A stretch of DNA of 64,000 nt from contig JBOGNO010000013.1 in NCBI GenBank assembly GCA_050747245.1, forward strand, positions 1-64,000, in the 5' to 3' direction. Shown piece by piece: positions 45,245 through 54,822 of the stretch (within the stretch, counting starts at the first letter, position 1; each line of letters starts with the position of its first letter). Under the pieces are notes generated by a model. The model saw only the letters and a list, made by a program, of their open reading frames with translations. It did not search any database and was not told the DNA's origin. The DNA comes from JBOGNO01 sp050747245 (lineage in GTDB: Bacteria; Acidobacteriota; Terriglobia; Acidiferrales; UBA7541). A program made the translations under genes and the position numbers.

Positions 45245-46377
45245 TCGTAGGCCAAAGCATCCACGGGATCAATCCGCGTGGCTTTCCACGCCGGGTACAG
45301 AGCGCCAGCGAGTGCGCCGGCGATCCCCAGAAAAACCGCCTGAAAAATCCAGCGGCCGGGAATGAGAATGGTCATCGTCGGCGTGGTTTGATGTAAGACG
45401 GCTTTCACGCCATAGGTGACGCTCAGACCCAGGAGCGCTCCGAGCAAAGCCATGGCCAGAGTCTCGAGCACCAGCAAGAGCAGGATTTCAATTCGCGAAG
45501 CGCCCAGCGATTTGAGGATGCCGATCTCCTTGGTGCGCTCGAGCACCATGGTGTACATGGTCATGAGAATCACGAGAAAGCTGACGGCCACGCCGACCAT
45601 CACCATGGTGCGAATGAATGGCCGCAGCTCGGGAAGATTCGAGGAATTCATGAGCGACAAATACTCGGCCATGGAAAGCACGCGGTTTCCGGGGAGCAGT
45701 TTCAGGATTTCCTGCCGCGCGGCATCGGTGTTGCCGGTGCTGCGAACGTAAAATACCGAAACACGATGCTCCGCCCCGGCGAGTTCCTGGGCCTGGGTGA
45801 GCGGAATGTAATAACGCGCTCCTTTGCCGCTGGCGACGATGCCGCAGACGGTGAATTCATGGCCAAGCAGGACAATCTTGTCGCCAAGGGCGAGATGCTT
45901 CGATTGCGCCTTAATATCGTCGATCATGGCCTCGTCCACGGACTCAAAAGGCCGACCGGCGAGAAAATGAAAGCCCGAGGCGCTCAGGGCGTTGAACGAG
46001 AAGTAGTCAATTCCATAGATGACGTCAAACGTGCGCGTGTCGGCGGCAATCAATACGGGCGCCACCTGATCCACTCCGCTCAACTGGGCAATCTGGTTGC
46101 CCACGGATTGCTGCATCACCGGACTCGAAAACGCCAGGAAGATGGAAGAATTGGGGGGTTGGACGAGCAAGTCCGCGCCCACGCCTTCGACGCGCTTGGC
46201 CCACTCGGAGATCACACCCGTAGTCATGCCCACGATCAGGAGGACCAGCACGACTTCGATGGCCACTCCGAGAATGGCGACGGTGGTGCGTATGGGCCGC
46301 GCCCAGAGGTTGTGCCAGACCAATTGCCATACGGTCAAGCCGGCGTGCTCGGGATGTTTGAATTCTTCCTCCATCAT
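45241..46377 (-). CDS. ABC transporter permease (MacB/FtsX type)
   Basis: The 378-residue membrane protein has an N-terminal helix (about 27-48), a 200-residue extracytoplasmic domain, and three C-terminal helices ending in the FtsX/MacB motif PAWKATRIDPVDALAYE. No ATPase gene is next to it. Its stop overlaps the HpnK-like start (ATGA), so permease, deacetylase and glycosyltransferase are an operon. It may move a lipid or lipid-linked product. Start at 46377 (Met-Met) by GGAG spacing. Confidence 0.83.
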   Translation of the reverse strand: MMEEEFKHPEHAGLTVWQLVWHNLWARPIRTTVAILGVAIEVVLVLLIVGMTTGVISEWAKRVEGVGADLLVQPPNSSIFLAFSSPVMQQSVGNQIAQLSGVDQVAPVLIAADTRTFDVIYGIDYFSFNALSASGFHFLAGRPFESVDEAMIDDIKAQSKHLALGDKIVLLGHEFTVCGIVASGKGARYYIPLTQAQELAGAEHRVSVFYVRSTGNTDAARQEILKLLPGNRVLSMAEYLSLMNSSNLPELRPFIRTMVMVGVAVSFLVILMTMYTMVLERTKEIGILKSLGASRIEILLLLVLETLAMALLGALLGLSVTYGVKAVLHQTTPTMTILIPGRWIFQAVFLGIAGALAGALYPAWKATRIDPVDALAYE

Positions 46378-46477
46378 TCGCTCCACTATCCCGCAGGGCG
46401 CGCCGCAAGGCAAGCCCCAGCTCCGTGGGCGCCATTCCGCGGTGTGATAAAGTGCCAGCGCGGAGGCGCAAAAAGAA

Positions 46478-47545
46478 GTGGCGGAAGCGGTTGCACGCGA
46501 TTCAGCGAATTCCTTGCGGCGTATCCTGGTCACAGGTATATCCGGGAATCTGGGCGGGCGCCTCGCTCCGCTGCTCACCGGATACGAAGTGATTTCCGTG
46601 GATTTGTATCCGCCGCGGGAGGGCACACCTGCCGGAAAATTTTACCAGGCCGATCTTTCGACTCCCGCAGGCCAGCAACGGCTGACGCAGATTCTCGAAT
46701 CCGAACAGGTGGACGCGGTGCTGCATCTCGCGTTCGTGATTGATCAGGTGCAGACCGGCATCGTCGCGCAGGATCGCATGTGGCAGGCCAACGTTGGGGC
46801 GCCGCAGAGCTTGCTCGAAGCCATTGCCGCGCGCAACAAGCTCGCGAGAAACGTAAAGCTCTTCGTATTTCTCTCAAGCGTTTCCGCATACGGCCCCGAC
46901 TTGCTGGAGCGCGTGCGCGAAGACGCACCGCTCGCGGCGCATACGCTGCCCTACGCCATCCACAAGCGCGAGACCGATCTCCTTTGCCAGAAGATGTTTG
47001 CGGAGCTCGGGGGCTGCGCGGTGTACATTTTCCGACCGCACATTTACGCCGGCGCGAGCGTGGACAATTACATCCTGCGCGCGATTCGCGGACAGGCCAG
47101 CGGTCGGGGCTGGCTGGCGCGTTTATTTCAGAGGCGCGGATGGAAATTGCCAGCGTTGCTTCCGCGATCCGGCGAAGGCGGCGAGCTGCAATTCGTCCAT
47201 GTGGACGATGTGGCACGCGTCTTGCTCTGGACACTGCACAATTTTCATCCCGAAGCGCTGGAGATTTTCAATTTGGCTGGTGGCGGGCCGCCCATCCGCT
47301 TCGGCGAATGCGCGCGACTCGCGGGAACTCCCATTCGCCGCGCGCGTTCTATCGCGCAAATCCGCGTTATCTTGAAAATTATATGGGCCTTGGGTCTTTC
47401 CGGGATCCCGGCGGAGAGCATTCCTTACTATCTGACTTCGTACACGATGGATACGGCCAATTTGGAACAGGCACTCGGCGCGGATTACGCTTCTGTCGTG
47501 AAATTTACGACGCACAGCGCATTGCTCGACGCGATTCAGAAGTAG
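46478..47545 (+). CDS. NAD-dependent epimerase/dehydratase (short-chain type)
   Basis: The 355-residue protein is an extended short-chain dehydrogenase: a VTGISGNLGGRL Rossmann loop, HLAFVIDQVQ, SSVSAYG and the catalytic Tyr-Lys in YAIHKRE, then FRPHIYAGASVDNYI. It is read from a GTG divergent to the permease gene, so it may join the same pathway. Substrate unknown, probably an NDP-sugar or similar. Confidence 0.83.
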   Translation: MAEAVARDSANSLRRILVTGISGNLGGRLAPLLTGYEVISVDLYPPREGTPAGKFYQADLSTPAGQQRLTQILESEQVDAVLHLAFVIDQVQTGIVAQDRMWQANVGAPQSLLEAIAARNKLARNVKLFVFLSSVSAYGPDLLERVREDAPLAAHTLPYAIHKRETDLLCQKMFAELGGCAVYIFRPHIYAGASVDNYILRAIRGQASGRGWLARLFQRRGWKLPALLPRSGEGGELQFVHVDDVARVLLWTLHNFHPEALEIFNLAGGGPPIRFGECARLAGTPIRRARSIAQIRVILKIIWALGLSGIPAESIPYYLTSYTMDTANLEQALGADYASVVKFTTHSALLDAIQK

Positions 47546-47552
47546 CGCACGG

Positions 47553-47580
47553 AACTTTTCAACAGTTCTGTTGAAAAGTT
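47553..47580. terminator. Bidirectional hairpin between convergent genes
   Basis: A perfect 13-bp stem, AACTTTTCAACAG (47553-47565) with CTGTTGAAAAGTT (47568-47580), sits just past the epimerase stop. It lacks a long U-run, but its A/T-rich arms suit termination on either strand. Confidence 0.55.
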
Positions 47581-47716
47581 TGTGGAAAAGGAAGCAATTG
47601 CCGCGTTAAAGGAAAAATTTCAAAGCGCTTACTTCTCTTTGCACAATAAATGTGCAACTGCAACGATGCTTGGGAGCAATCGCGCAAAACTTTTTAAAAA
47701 AAATTCGGAGGCAGTT

Positions 47717-48157
47717 TTAGTACCACTTGGGAGGTCGATCCAACTTGATCGTGATGGTTTGCTCGTCCTGGTCGAGGTCGTAGTACTTGCCATAAGTCTT
47801 CCAACCTGAAGCAATGACCTGAATTAGAACTTTTCTGCGCGGCAGATCCGGCGTCTTGCAAGTTCCTTCCTGATTGGTTTTGAAATTCATTTCGGTTTTT
47901 TTGCCGTGATGCAGGTGCAAAAGGTCGCCCTCGCTTTCGTAGCGAACATAAACGCTTGCGTTCTCAACGGGCTTCCCGTCGGGATTGAGCACGAAGATGT
48001 GTAGTTTCGTGGTCGCGTCTTTATCCGCCTTTGATTTCTTAGCATCGGAGGATTGCGGCCGTGCGGCGAGGAACCCAGCAACGAGAAGTACGGCCGCGAT
48101 CGCTCCGGCCATTCGGCACGCTGCCAGAAACTTGCCTAGAATCCGCTCTTCCGCCAT
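47717..48157 (-). CDS. Secreted protein with carboxypeptidase-regulatory-like domain
   Basis: The 146-residue product has a signal sequence (about 8-33) and then one Ig-like CarboxypepD-regulatory-type domain (IFVLNPDGKPVENASVYVRY, TNQEGTCKTPDLPRRKVLIQVIASGWKTYGKYYDL). GGAAGG lies about 7 bases before the ATG at 48157. Such domains are common in acidobacterial secreted proteins. No partner is clear. Confidence 0.72.
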   Translation of the reverse strand: MAEERILGKFLAACRMAGAIAAVLLVAGFLAARPQSSDAKKSKADKDATTKLHIFVLNPDGKPVENASVYVRYESEGDLLHLHHGKKTEMNFKTNQEGTCKTPDLPRRKVLIQVIASGWKTYGKYYDLDQDEQTITIKLDRPPKWY

Positions 48158-48446
48158 CGAATTCCCTTCCCTCATCTCCTGCGTTTCAGATGCGGAGGTT
48201 GTTTGCGCCGATGCCCCAAGCGCTATCCCGTTCGCGCAGCCATGGATGGCAATTTGACTGCGCTCGGAGACTGCGTTAAGTTCAAGCCGCCTCGCGCAGC
48301 GAGCAGCACGGGGACGCAACCGCATCACGCGCGCAAGCGCTCTTGTACTCTTATACCCTCGCGGGATTTTCCGCAATCGGAATTGAAAAACGGCATCGCG
48401 CGCGCTCTCGCGGGCATACAATCAGAAATTCGGGGCGGGAGGAAAG

Positions 48447-49586
48447 ATGGGATTCTCAACAGACGCGATACACGTGGGCCAGGAGCCGGACGCCTCCACA
48501 GGCGCGATTGTCGCGCCGATTTATCAGACGTCCACCTATGTGCAGGAAGCGCTCGGAAAAAACAAGGGCTACGATTACGCGCGCACGAATCATCCCAACC
48601 GCAAGGCGCTGGAACGCTGCGTGGCCAAGCTCGAAGGCGGCGTGGCGGCGTACGTTTTCTCCACCGGCATGGCCGGGATTGATTCCGTGTTCCGCCTGCT
48701 GCGGCCCGGCGATCACGCCATCCTTTCGCAGGCGGTTTACGGCGGCGTATTCCGTCTGACCACGCAACTGCTGGCGCAATTCGGAATGGAATTCAGCTAC
48801 GTGGATACTTCTTGCCTGGAAAAAATTCGGAAGGCCATCAAGCCGGCGACAAAAATGATTTACGTGGAGACCCCCACGAATCCGACGATGATCGTCACGG
48901 ATATCGCCGCGGTGTCGCCGATCGCGCGTGAGCACAATCTCACGCTGGTGGTGGACAACACGTTTCTGAGCCCGTACTTGCAGCAGCCGCTTTCGCTGGG
49001 CGCACACATCGTGGTTCATTCAATGACGAAATACCTAAATGGACATAGCGACGCCACGGGCGGGGCGGTGGTTCTCTCGCGCACGGCCGACGCGGAGAAA
49101 ATTTATTTCCTGCAGCGCTCGGCTGGCGCCGGACTCGCGCCGATGGATTGCTTCCTCGTTTCGCGCGGGATCAAGACACTCGCGGTACGCATGGAGCGAC
49201 ACAACTCCAACGGCATGGCGCTCGCGAAATTCCTGGAAGCGCATCCGAAAGTGAAGCGCGTGATTTATCCGGGCCTCGCTTCGCACCCGCAACACGAAAT
49301 CGCCAAGCGGCAGCAGCGCGGATTCGGGGCCATGCTTTCGTTCGATCTCGGCTCGCTTGAAGCTTCGCGGCGACTGCTCGACAATGTGCATCTTTGCTCG
49401 CTCGCGGAAAGCCTCGGCGGCGTCGAGACACTCATCTCCCATCCCGCCTTGATGACCCACGCCTCCGTGCCGCCTGAAGTTCGCCAGCAAATCGGCATCA
49501 CTGACGGCCTGGTGCGCCTCTCCGTCGGCATCGAAGACGCCGAAGATTTGATCGCGGATCTCGATGCGGCGCTCAAGCGCGTCTGA
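48447..49586 (+). CDS. Cystathionine gamma-synthase/lyase-like PLP enzyme
   Basis: The 379-residue protein is a second Cys/Met-metabolism PLP enzyme: YARTNHPNR, FSTGMAGIDS, VETPTNPTM, and the PLP-Lys in HSMTKYLNGHSD (about 200). The closing segment QIGITDGLVRLSVGIED is the usual family end. It could be a cystathionine synthase or lyase. GGGAGG lies 6 bases before the ATG, so the start is firm. Confidence 0.88.
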   Translation: MGFSTDAIHVGQEPDASTGAIVAPIYQTSTYVQEALGKNKGYDYARTNHPNRKALERCVAKLEGGVAAYVFSTGMAGIDSVFRLLRPGDHAILSQAVYGGVFRLTTQLLAQFGMEFSYVDTSCLEKIRKAIKPATKMIYVETPTNPTMIVTDIAAVSPIAREHNLTLVVDNTFLSPYLQQPLSLGAHIVVHSMTKYLNGHSDATGGAVVLSRTADAEKIYFLQRSAGAGLAPMDCFLVSRGIKTLAVRMERHNSNGMALAKFLEAHPKVKRVIYPGLASHPQHEIAKRQQRGFGAMLSFDLGSLEASRRLLDNVHLCSLAESLGGVETLISHPALMTHASVPPEVRQQIGITDGLVRLSVGIEDAEDLIADLDAALKRV

Positions 49587-49603
49587 CAATTCGCTGGAGA
49601 ATT

Positions 49604-49936
49604 CTATTTGCGGCGAGCGAGGCAATCGTCGAGCCAGCGGCCGTACGCGCGCGAGACAGCCGCAATCGGCAACGCGACAATTTCCGGCACGTCGTAGCTG
49701 TGCAGCTTCTCGATTTCCGCGCGCAATTTGGGAAACGCGCGGCGCGACGACTTGATGAAGAGCAGAATTTCGCGCGCTTCTTTGACCTTTCCCTTCCAAC
49801 GATAGACGCTCTCGACCCGCGCAGAATGCACGTTCACACAAGCGGCAAAACGTTTGGCGACCAGCGCGCGCGCGATCTTTTTCGCTTCGCGAACCGAGCC
49901 GCATGTGACCAGCACGACCACTTTATCGGTCATCAA
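49604..49936 (-). CDS. cutA: Divalent-cation tolerance protein CutA
   Basis: The 110-residue protein matches CutA: VLVTCGSVREAKKIA at the start, RFAACVNV, and the conserved YRWKGKV and EILLFIKSS strands, then YDVPEIVALPI. It forms a small trimer; the link to copper tolerance is old and uncertain. It is convergent with the PLP gene. Confidence 0.9.
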   Translation of the reverse strand: MMTDKVVVLVTCGSVREAKKIARALVAKRFAACVNVHSARVESVYRWKGKVKEAREILLFIKSSRRAFPKLRAEIEKLHSYDVPEIVALPIAAVSRAYGRWLDDCLARRK

Positions 49937-50027
49937 AAGCCTTCACCGGGAGCCTTTACTCTTTGCCTGCTGCGCACCAGTTTTTCACTGCGCCCCGCGC
50001 TTGCGCGCCACGATACAATAGCCCCGC

Positions 50028-51440
50028 GTGGGGAGCAACGCGATCCATTTCGGCACCTCGGGCTGGCGCGCCGTCATCGGCGAAGACTTCACGTTCGCGA
50101 ACGTGCGGCTCGCCGCCGCAGCCATCGCCGACCACGCGCGCAGTCTGAAGAAACGGCCAACCCTGCTGGTAGGCCACGATACGCGATTTTTTTCCGAGGA
50201 TTTTGCGCAGGCTGCAGCGGAAGTTCTCCAGGCTCGCGGATGCCGCGTGCTCTTCTGCGATAGCGCTGCGCCCACTCCCGCGATTGCGTTTGAAATTCTT
50301 CGCGCCAAGCTCGACGGCGCGATCAACATCACCGCGAGCCACAATCCCGCAGCGTACAACGGCGTGAAATTTTCGGGGCCCGATGGAGGCCCGGCGCTCC
50401 CGGAAATCACGCACGACATCGAAGCCCGCGCCGCGGCGCTCGCGAAAAAGGAATTCTTCGGGCCGACCGAAGAGCACGTTAAGGAATTCGAGCGCGTGGA
50501 CGTTTCGAAAAACTATCTCGCGCGATTGGCTGAGCTAGTGCGTTTCGACATCATCGAGAAATCAAAATTGCGGTATGTTTGCGACGCGCTGCACGGCTGT
50601 GGTGCGGGTTATCTCGACCGCACACTCCACGAGCACGGAATCAAGGCGAAAATCATTGGCGCCGAACGCGACGTGCTCTTCGACGGTGGCGGGCCGGACC
50701 CTTCGGAAGAAAATCTCGCAGAGTTGAGCAAAATGGTCGTGGAGGAGAAAGCCGCAGCTGGCCTGGCTACCGATGGCGACGCGGATCGCTTCGGCATAGT
50801 TGACCGCGACGGCGCCTTCATTTCGCCAAATCACATTCTGGGGCTTGCGTTCGACTATCTGATAGAGACGCGCGGCTGGAAATTGGGCGCGGCGCGCAGC
50901 GTGGCTACTACGCAACTTCTCGACGCCGTCGCCAAGTTCCACGGAGTTCCACTTTACGAATCGCCAGTAGGATTCAAGTTCATCGGCGCGCGCATTGAGA
51001 AGGACGAAATCGCGCTGGGCGGCGAAGAAAGCGCGGGCATGACCATCCGCGGGCACGTCCCGGAAAAGGACGGCATCCTCGCTTGTCTGCTGGTCGCGGA
51101 AATGATTGCCGCGCGCAAGGCGTCACTGTGCGAGCAATTGAGCGAACTTTTCCGCCGCGTGGGACAGGAGTTCTGGCCCATCCGTGTCAATCTTTCTCTC
51201 GATGCGGAAACCGCGGCGCGCGTGCCGGAGCGCTTGCGCGAGGACGTAAAACAATTCGCGGGGCGTCGCGTCACACACGCCGAGCGCACCGATGGATTGA
51301 AACTTATTTTGGATGGCGGAGCGTGGGTGCTCCTGCGGCCGAGCGGAACAGAGCCCGTCGTGCGCGTCTATGCGGAAGCGAGTTCCAGCGAAATCTCCCG
51401 GAAATTGGCGGAGGAGGCGAGAAAGTGGATCGCGCGGTGA
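50028..51440 (+). CDS. Phosphohexomutase (phosphoglucomutase/phosphomannomutase)
   Basis: The 470-residue protein has the four family landmarks: the phosphoserine loop TASHNP (about 100), the metal loop DGDADR (about 245), the sugar loop GEES (about 330), and the phosphate loop RPSGTEP (about 445). It interconverts 6- and 1-phospho sugars; glucose or mannose specificity is not decided. It starts with GTG. Its last codons overlap the FtsB-like gene. Confidence 0.89.
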   Translation: MGSNAIHFGTSGWRAVIGEDFTFANVRLAAAAIADHARSLKKRPTLLVGHDTRFFSEDFAQAAAEVLQARGCRVLFCDSAAPTPAIAFEILRAKLDGAINITASHNPAAYNGVKFSGPDGGPALPEITHDIEARAAALAKKEFFGPTEEHVKEFERVDVSKNYLARLAELVRFDIIEKSKLRYVCDALHGCGAGYLDRTLHEHGIKAKIIGAERDVLFDGGGPDPSEENLAELSKMVVEEKAAAGLATDGDADRFGIVDRDGAFISPNHILGLAFDYLIETRGWKLGAARSVATTQLLDAVAKFHGVPLYESPVGFKFIGARIEKDEIALGGEESAGMTIRGHVPEKDGILACLLVAEMIAARKASLCEQLSELFRRVGQEFWPIRVNLSLDAETAARVPERLREDVKQFAGRRVTHAERTDGLKLILDGGAWVLLRPSGTEPVVRVYAEASSSEISRKLAEEARKWIAR

Positions 51441-51796
51441 GTTTTTCCAGTCAATTCATCAGCTTTTGCCGGCGACATTCCTTTTATCTGCTGGCGCTCG
51501 GATTGCTTCTGCTGGCCATGCAGGATATTTTCGGGACACACGGAGTTCTCGCCATGCGCCGCTCGCAGCGTGAAGCGCGCGAAATTCAGGAACACATAAA
51601 ACAGTTGAGCGAAGAAAACAAGCAGCTCAATGACCACATCCAGGAGCTCAAATCCGACCCCGAAGCCATCGAGCACATCGCGCGCGAGGAACGGCACCTG
51701 GCAAAACCGGGAGAACTTGTGTTTACTTATCCGGTGAAACCTCCTGGCACGGCGAATCTCGCTCCTGCCGCGCCCAAGACTCCAGATAGGAAATAA
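51425..51796 (+). CDS. FtsB/DivIC-like septum initiator
   Basis: The 123-residue protein has a short cytoplasmic start, one membrane helix (about 18-36), a coiled coil (MRRSQREAREIQEHIKQLSEENKQLNDHIQEL), and the closing DPEAIEHIAREERHLAKPGELVF motif of FtsB/DivIC. It should help assemble the division machine. I chose the GTG at 51425 with GGAGG upstream; it overlaps the mutase by 16 bases. The tail is Pro/Ala-rich. Confidence 0.83.
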   Translation: MDRAVSFSSQFISFCRRHSFYLLALGLLLLAMQDIFGTHGVLAMRRSQREAREIQEHIKQLSEENKQLNDHIQELKSDPEAIEHIAREERHLAKPGELVFTYPVKPPGTANLAPAAPKTPDRK

Positions 51797-51823
51797 TCGC
51801 GCGAGAATTTCAACCGTAGAAGA

Positions 51824-52951
51824 CTATTTTGTTTGCGGTTCCGGCGCAGGGAGCGGCGCTCGGACCGAGCGGGGCACATTTTTCTCCGCGCCACCCTTCG
51901 TGCGCGTCCGCACCATCGAAAGTAGCAACATGGCGAGAAAAATGGTGAGCAGCCCGAGCGAAGCGGAGGTTATGCTCTGCGCGCGCTTAGGCAAAATCGA
52001 AAGCGAGCCGTACACGAATTCGATGTGCACCCAGTAAACCAGCAGTGAAGTCTGACCCATTTGCACCAGCGGTGAAAAACCCCACTGCCCTGCTCCCCAG
52101 CGGCACCACGCGTAGCTCAGAAAAACGATTCCGAGAAGGATACCGACGCGCGCGAGAAAAAAATTCGGGCTGGTGTGCCAGAAGTCGTAGACGGAATAAA
52201 TTTGCAGCGGCCGGGCATCCAGCCACAGCGCCGTAAAATAAATTGCCGCGCCGGCGAGGCCGGCGAGCGCCATTGTCTGCGCCACCTTTTTTCGCGCCGC
52301 GTCGCTCCACAAGATAAAACCGAACGCAAGACCCGCAAACGCGAACGCCGCCCACGGAAACATGGGAAAAAGCCAGGGTCGCGGCGAATCGTAGATGTGC
52401 ACGCCGTTGATGTAGGTTTCGAGGAACCACGGGAGCCAGCGCGGTCGCCAGGTTGTCCAAAGCGGCGGCGTCAGGAGCGCAATTGCAGCAGCCGTGGCAG
52501 CCGCGAGAATAATGTTCGCTCCCCTCGTTTTCGCCAGCCGGCAGACGATCCCCATCAACATCATCGAAAGACCGATTATATTCAGGATGTCCACGCGGAG
52601 CAGATCAGTCCAGGGTGCCGCCTGCCAGCCCAGCAAAAATTCCTGCACGCGGAAAAGCAGGCCGAGTCCGAAAATCTCCGCACCGCGGCGAATCGTGGTC
52701 GCGGCGATTTCATTCGGAGCGGCGCCGCGCTGGCGCATCTTGTCGGTGACCAGCGAGAACGAAATTCCGGCGAGAAATAGAAACAGCGGCGCGGGCAGCG
52801 TTCCCAGAAGCTGCGACCACTTAATAAAACTGCCTTGCCGCGCGGCGCCGCCCAGCCAGGAATCGTAGCAGTGGGTTTGAAACATCAGCAGGCAGGCGAG
52901 ACCGCGCATCCAATCAAGCCACGCAACGCGCTGCTGGGGTGCCGGACTCAT
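51824..52951 (-). CDS. Membrane acyltransferase (DUF1624/HGSNAT-like)
   Basis: The 375-residue protein has about ten hydrophobic helices and the N-terminal signature RVAWLDWMRGLACLLMFQTHCYD, as in heparan-alpha-glucosaminide acetyltransferase-like and OpgC-like proteins. It probably moves an acyl group onto an external sugar. The ATG at 52951 is preferred; the frame to 52981 adds little. It is divergent from the CPBP protease gene. Confidence 0.75.
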   Translation of the reverse strand: MSPAPQQRVAWLDWMRGLACLLMFQTHCYDSWLGGAARQGSFIKWSQLLGTLPAPLFLFLAGISFSLVTDKMRQRGAAPNEIAATTIRRGAEIFGLGLLFRVQEFLLGWQAAPWTDLLRVDILNIIGLSMMLMGIVCRLAKTRGANIILAAATAAAIALLTPPLWTTWRPRWLPWFLETYINGVHIYDSPRPWLFPMFPWAAFAFAGLAFGFILWSDAARKKVAQTMALAGLAGAAIYFTALWLDARPLQIYSVYDFWHTSPNFFLARVGILLGIVFLSYAWCRWGAGQWGFSPLVQMGQTSLLVYWVHIEFVYGSLSILPKRAQSITSASLGLLTIFLAMLLLSMVRTRTKGGAEKNVPRSVRAPLPAPEPQTK

Positions 52952-53030
52952 GTTTCGCGGACGTAAGAATCTATGAGACACCCGCGCAAATCAAGCTCCG
53001 CGCGGAGCGACTTCGCGTAAAATCCAGACG

Positions 53031-54014
53031 ATGATGGAAGCTGCGAAAGTGAGACAGATGAACGTCGCCGGCGCGGCGCTGCTGTGGACAGGGCTGCTGC
53101 TGCTCGGAGTGATGCTCGGAAACTGGCGGGGATTTGGCGGAAGGCCATTCGCAGCGGCGATGGCGGCTGCAGCCGTGCTCCTCGCGTGGCATCTGTTTCC
53201 CGCGGCGCGCGGCGTGAAAGAATGGCTAGGCGCGAAGTTGAGCGGAAACGGAGCGCTGCTTGCGCCGCTGGTGCCGCTCGTGGCGTACGTTTTTTATGCG
53301 GCGCTCGCGCTGGGAATTGACTGGCGGCGGATGCTGGTTGCCGCGGCATACGTGCTCGTTCCCTCCGCACTCGCGCGAATCTCACGGGGGAAACCGGCAG
53401 GAACGGTCTTCGATTATCTGGCGCTACTCAGCATCTGGCTGCCCGTGGAATCTCGAAAGCTCCACTGGCTGTGGCCGTATCCGCCGCCGCTGACGCACAC
53501 GCTGACGATACTCCTCGCGCTCTCGACAGCGATCGCCGCGTTCATTTTTGTGCGGCGTCTCGAAGGAATCGGCTACGCGGCGGAATGGAAGCGCGGCTCG
53601 GCGTTCGCGTTAGGATTCAATTTTCTGATTTTCACGGCGATTGCGATTCCGTTCGGCGAAAAAATCGGATTCATTCATTTCGCGCCGTCGCTCGAACGAT
53701 TGCGCTCGCTGCCGCTAGCGGCGACGGGGGTTTTATTTTTCACCGCGTGGCCGGAAGAATTTCTCTTTCGCGGGCTGGTGCAGAATTTGCTGACGCGCAC
53801 GCTGCGAAACGAGTGGGCCGGGCTGATCGTGGCTTCCGTGATTTTCGGCTTCACCCACATCCTGCACGCGCCGTTTCCGAATTGGAAGTACGTGCTGCTC
53901 GCGACGATTGCGGGATTTTTTTACGGCCGCGCGTGGATCAAGACCGGATCGCTACTCCCGGGATGTTTCATTCACGCCAGCGTGGATACTCTATGGCACC
54001 TCCTATTCAAATGA
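53031..54014 (+). CDS. CPBP-family (CAAX-like) intramembrane metalloprotease
   Basis: The 327-residue membrane protein has eight or so helices and the CPBP motifs: EExxxR (PEEFLFRG, about 245), FxxxH (FGFTH, about 280) and HxxxD (HASVD, about 317). These coordinate the metal within the membrane. Substrate unknown. Confidence 0.86.
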   Translation: MMEAAKVRQMNVAGAALLWTGLLLLGVMLGNWRGFGGRPFAAAMAAAAVLLAWHLFPAARGVKEWLGAKLSGNGALLAPLVPLVAYVFYAALALGIDWRRMLVAAAYVLVPSALARISRGKPAGTVFDYLALLSIWLPVESRKLHWLWPYPPPLTHTLTILLALSTAIAAFIFVRRLEGIGYAAEWKRGSAFALGFNFLIFTAIAIPFGEKIGFIHFAPSLERLRSLPLAATGVLFFTAWPEEFLFRGLVQNLLTRTLRNEWAGLIVASVIFGFTHILHAPFPNWKYVLLATIAGFFYGRAWIKTGSLLPGCFIHASVDTLWHLLFK

Positions 54015-54023
54015 AGTGGCTGC

Positions 54024-54809
54024 CTAATCCCCTGGAAAACCGCAATCGATAATTTTCCAGTCCGCACCGTCTTTATTCCAGAAGAAGTAACCACACGCCA
54101 TAGCGTCGATTCCCTTCAATCGACCACAAATCTGGGAGAGATAAAAAACATCGTCCGGTCGGCGGTGGTTCAATTCCGGCAGGTGTTCCGCAAATTCCGC
54201 GAGTTCTTGCGCCGACCACTCCTTTCTGTCCTCGCTGGACCCTGACGTCGCGGCGCTGGGGGCCTGACTATTCTGCGAGCCAGGCGCCATCTTTCTTGCC
54301 TGAGGAAGGTCTTGAAGCCGATAAAGCTCAAACCTGTCCGCCTGGAAATCATTGACAACCAGATCCCCCGTCCGCACACCCTCTTCGCGGTGATCAGTTT
54401 CACTTGGAGGCGGAAATGCCAAGATGTCGGCCAAATGCCTTCCGCGAATAAAAAGATTTCTCAAATCAGTCAGCATTCGGATCAGTGCCGCGTGATACTT
54501 CGCTTGGTCTGCGCGATCCCAATCCCTCAGATACTTATGCCCGGTCAATTCTTCTAGATTCTGCAAGGCGTCAATAGGTAGCCGGTGTTGACTGCTAAAA
54601 TTCTGTGAGGCCAGAGAAGTATCTCCCCGAACAAGCCACGCTTCGAGGAATGCGCGGTTGATCTCGCGGACTTTCTGATCTTCCAAAGCTTGCGCGGAAT
54701 CGGTCGGAGAAGCCGTCTGGGGCGCTTGAGAGGCAAAAATCAAGCAGGTGGTCAAGAAGCAAAATGCAATTGGCAGAACCAAATTTCGCGCAGACAAATG
54801 AGCGTGCAT
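54024..54809 (-). CDS. Secreted hypothetical protein
   Basis: The 261-residue product has a signal peptide (cleavage near IFASQ, about 26), then a largely helical domain. Near the C terminus, YFFWNKDGADWKIIDCGFPG resembles the end of a nuclear-transport-factor-2-like fold. The start at 54809 begins the signal peptide. No family recognised. It lies 13 bases downstream of the thiG stop on the same strand. Confidence 0.62.
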   Translation of the reverse strand: MHAHLSARNLVLPIAFCFLTTCLIFASQAPQTASPTDSAQALEDQKVREINRAFLEAWLVRGDTSLASQNFSSQHRLPIDALQNLEELTGHKYLRDWDRADQAKYHAALIRMLTDLRNLFIRGRHLADILAFPPPSETDHREEGVRTGDLVVNDFQADRFELYRLQDLPQARKMAPGSQNSQAPSAATSGSSEDRKEWSAQELAEFAEHLPELNHRRPDDVFYLSQICGRLKGIDAMACGYFFWNKDGADWKIIDCGFPGD

Positions 54810-54822
54810 CTGAATCGCCTCG

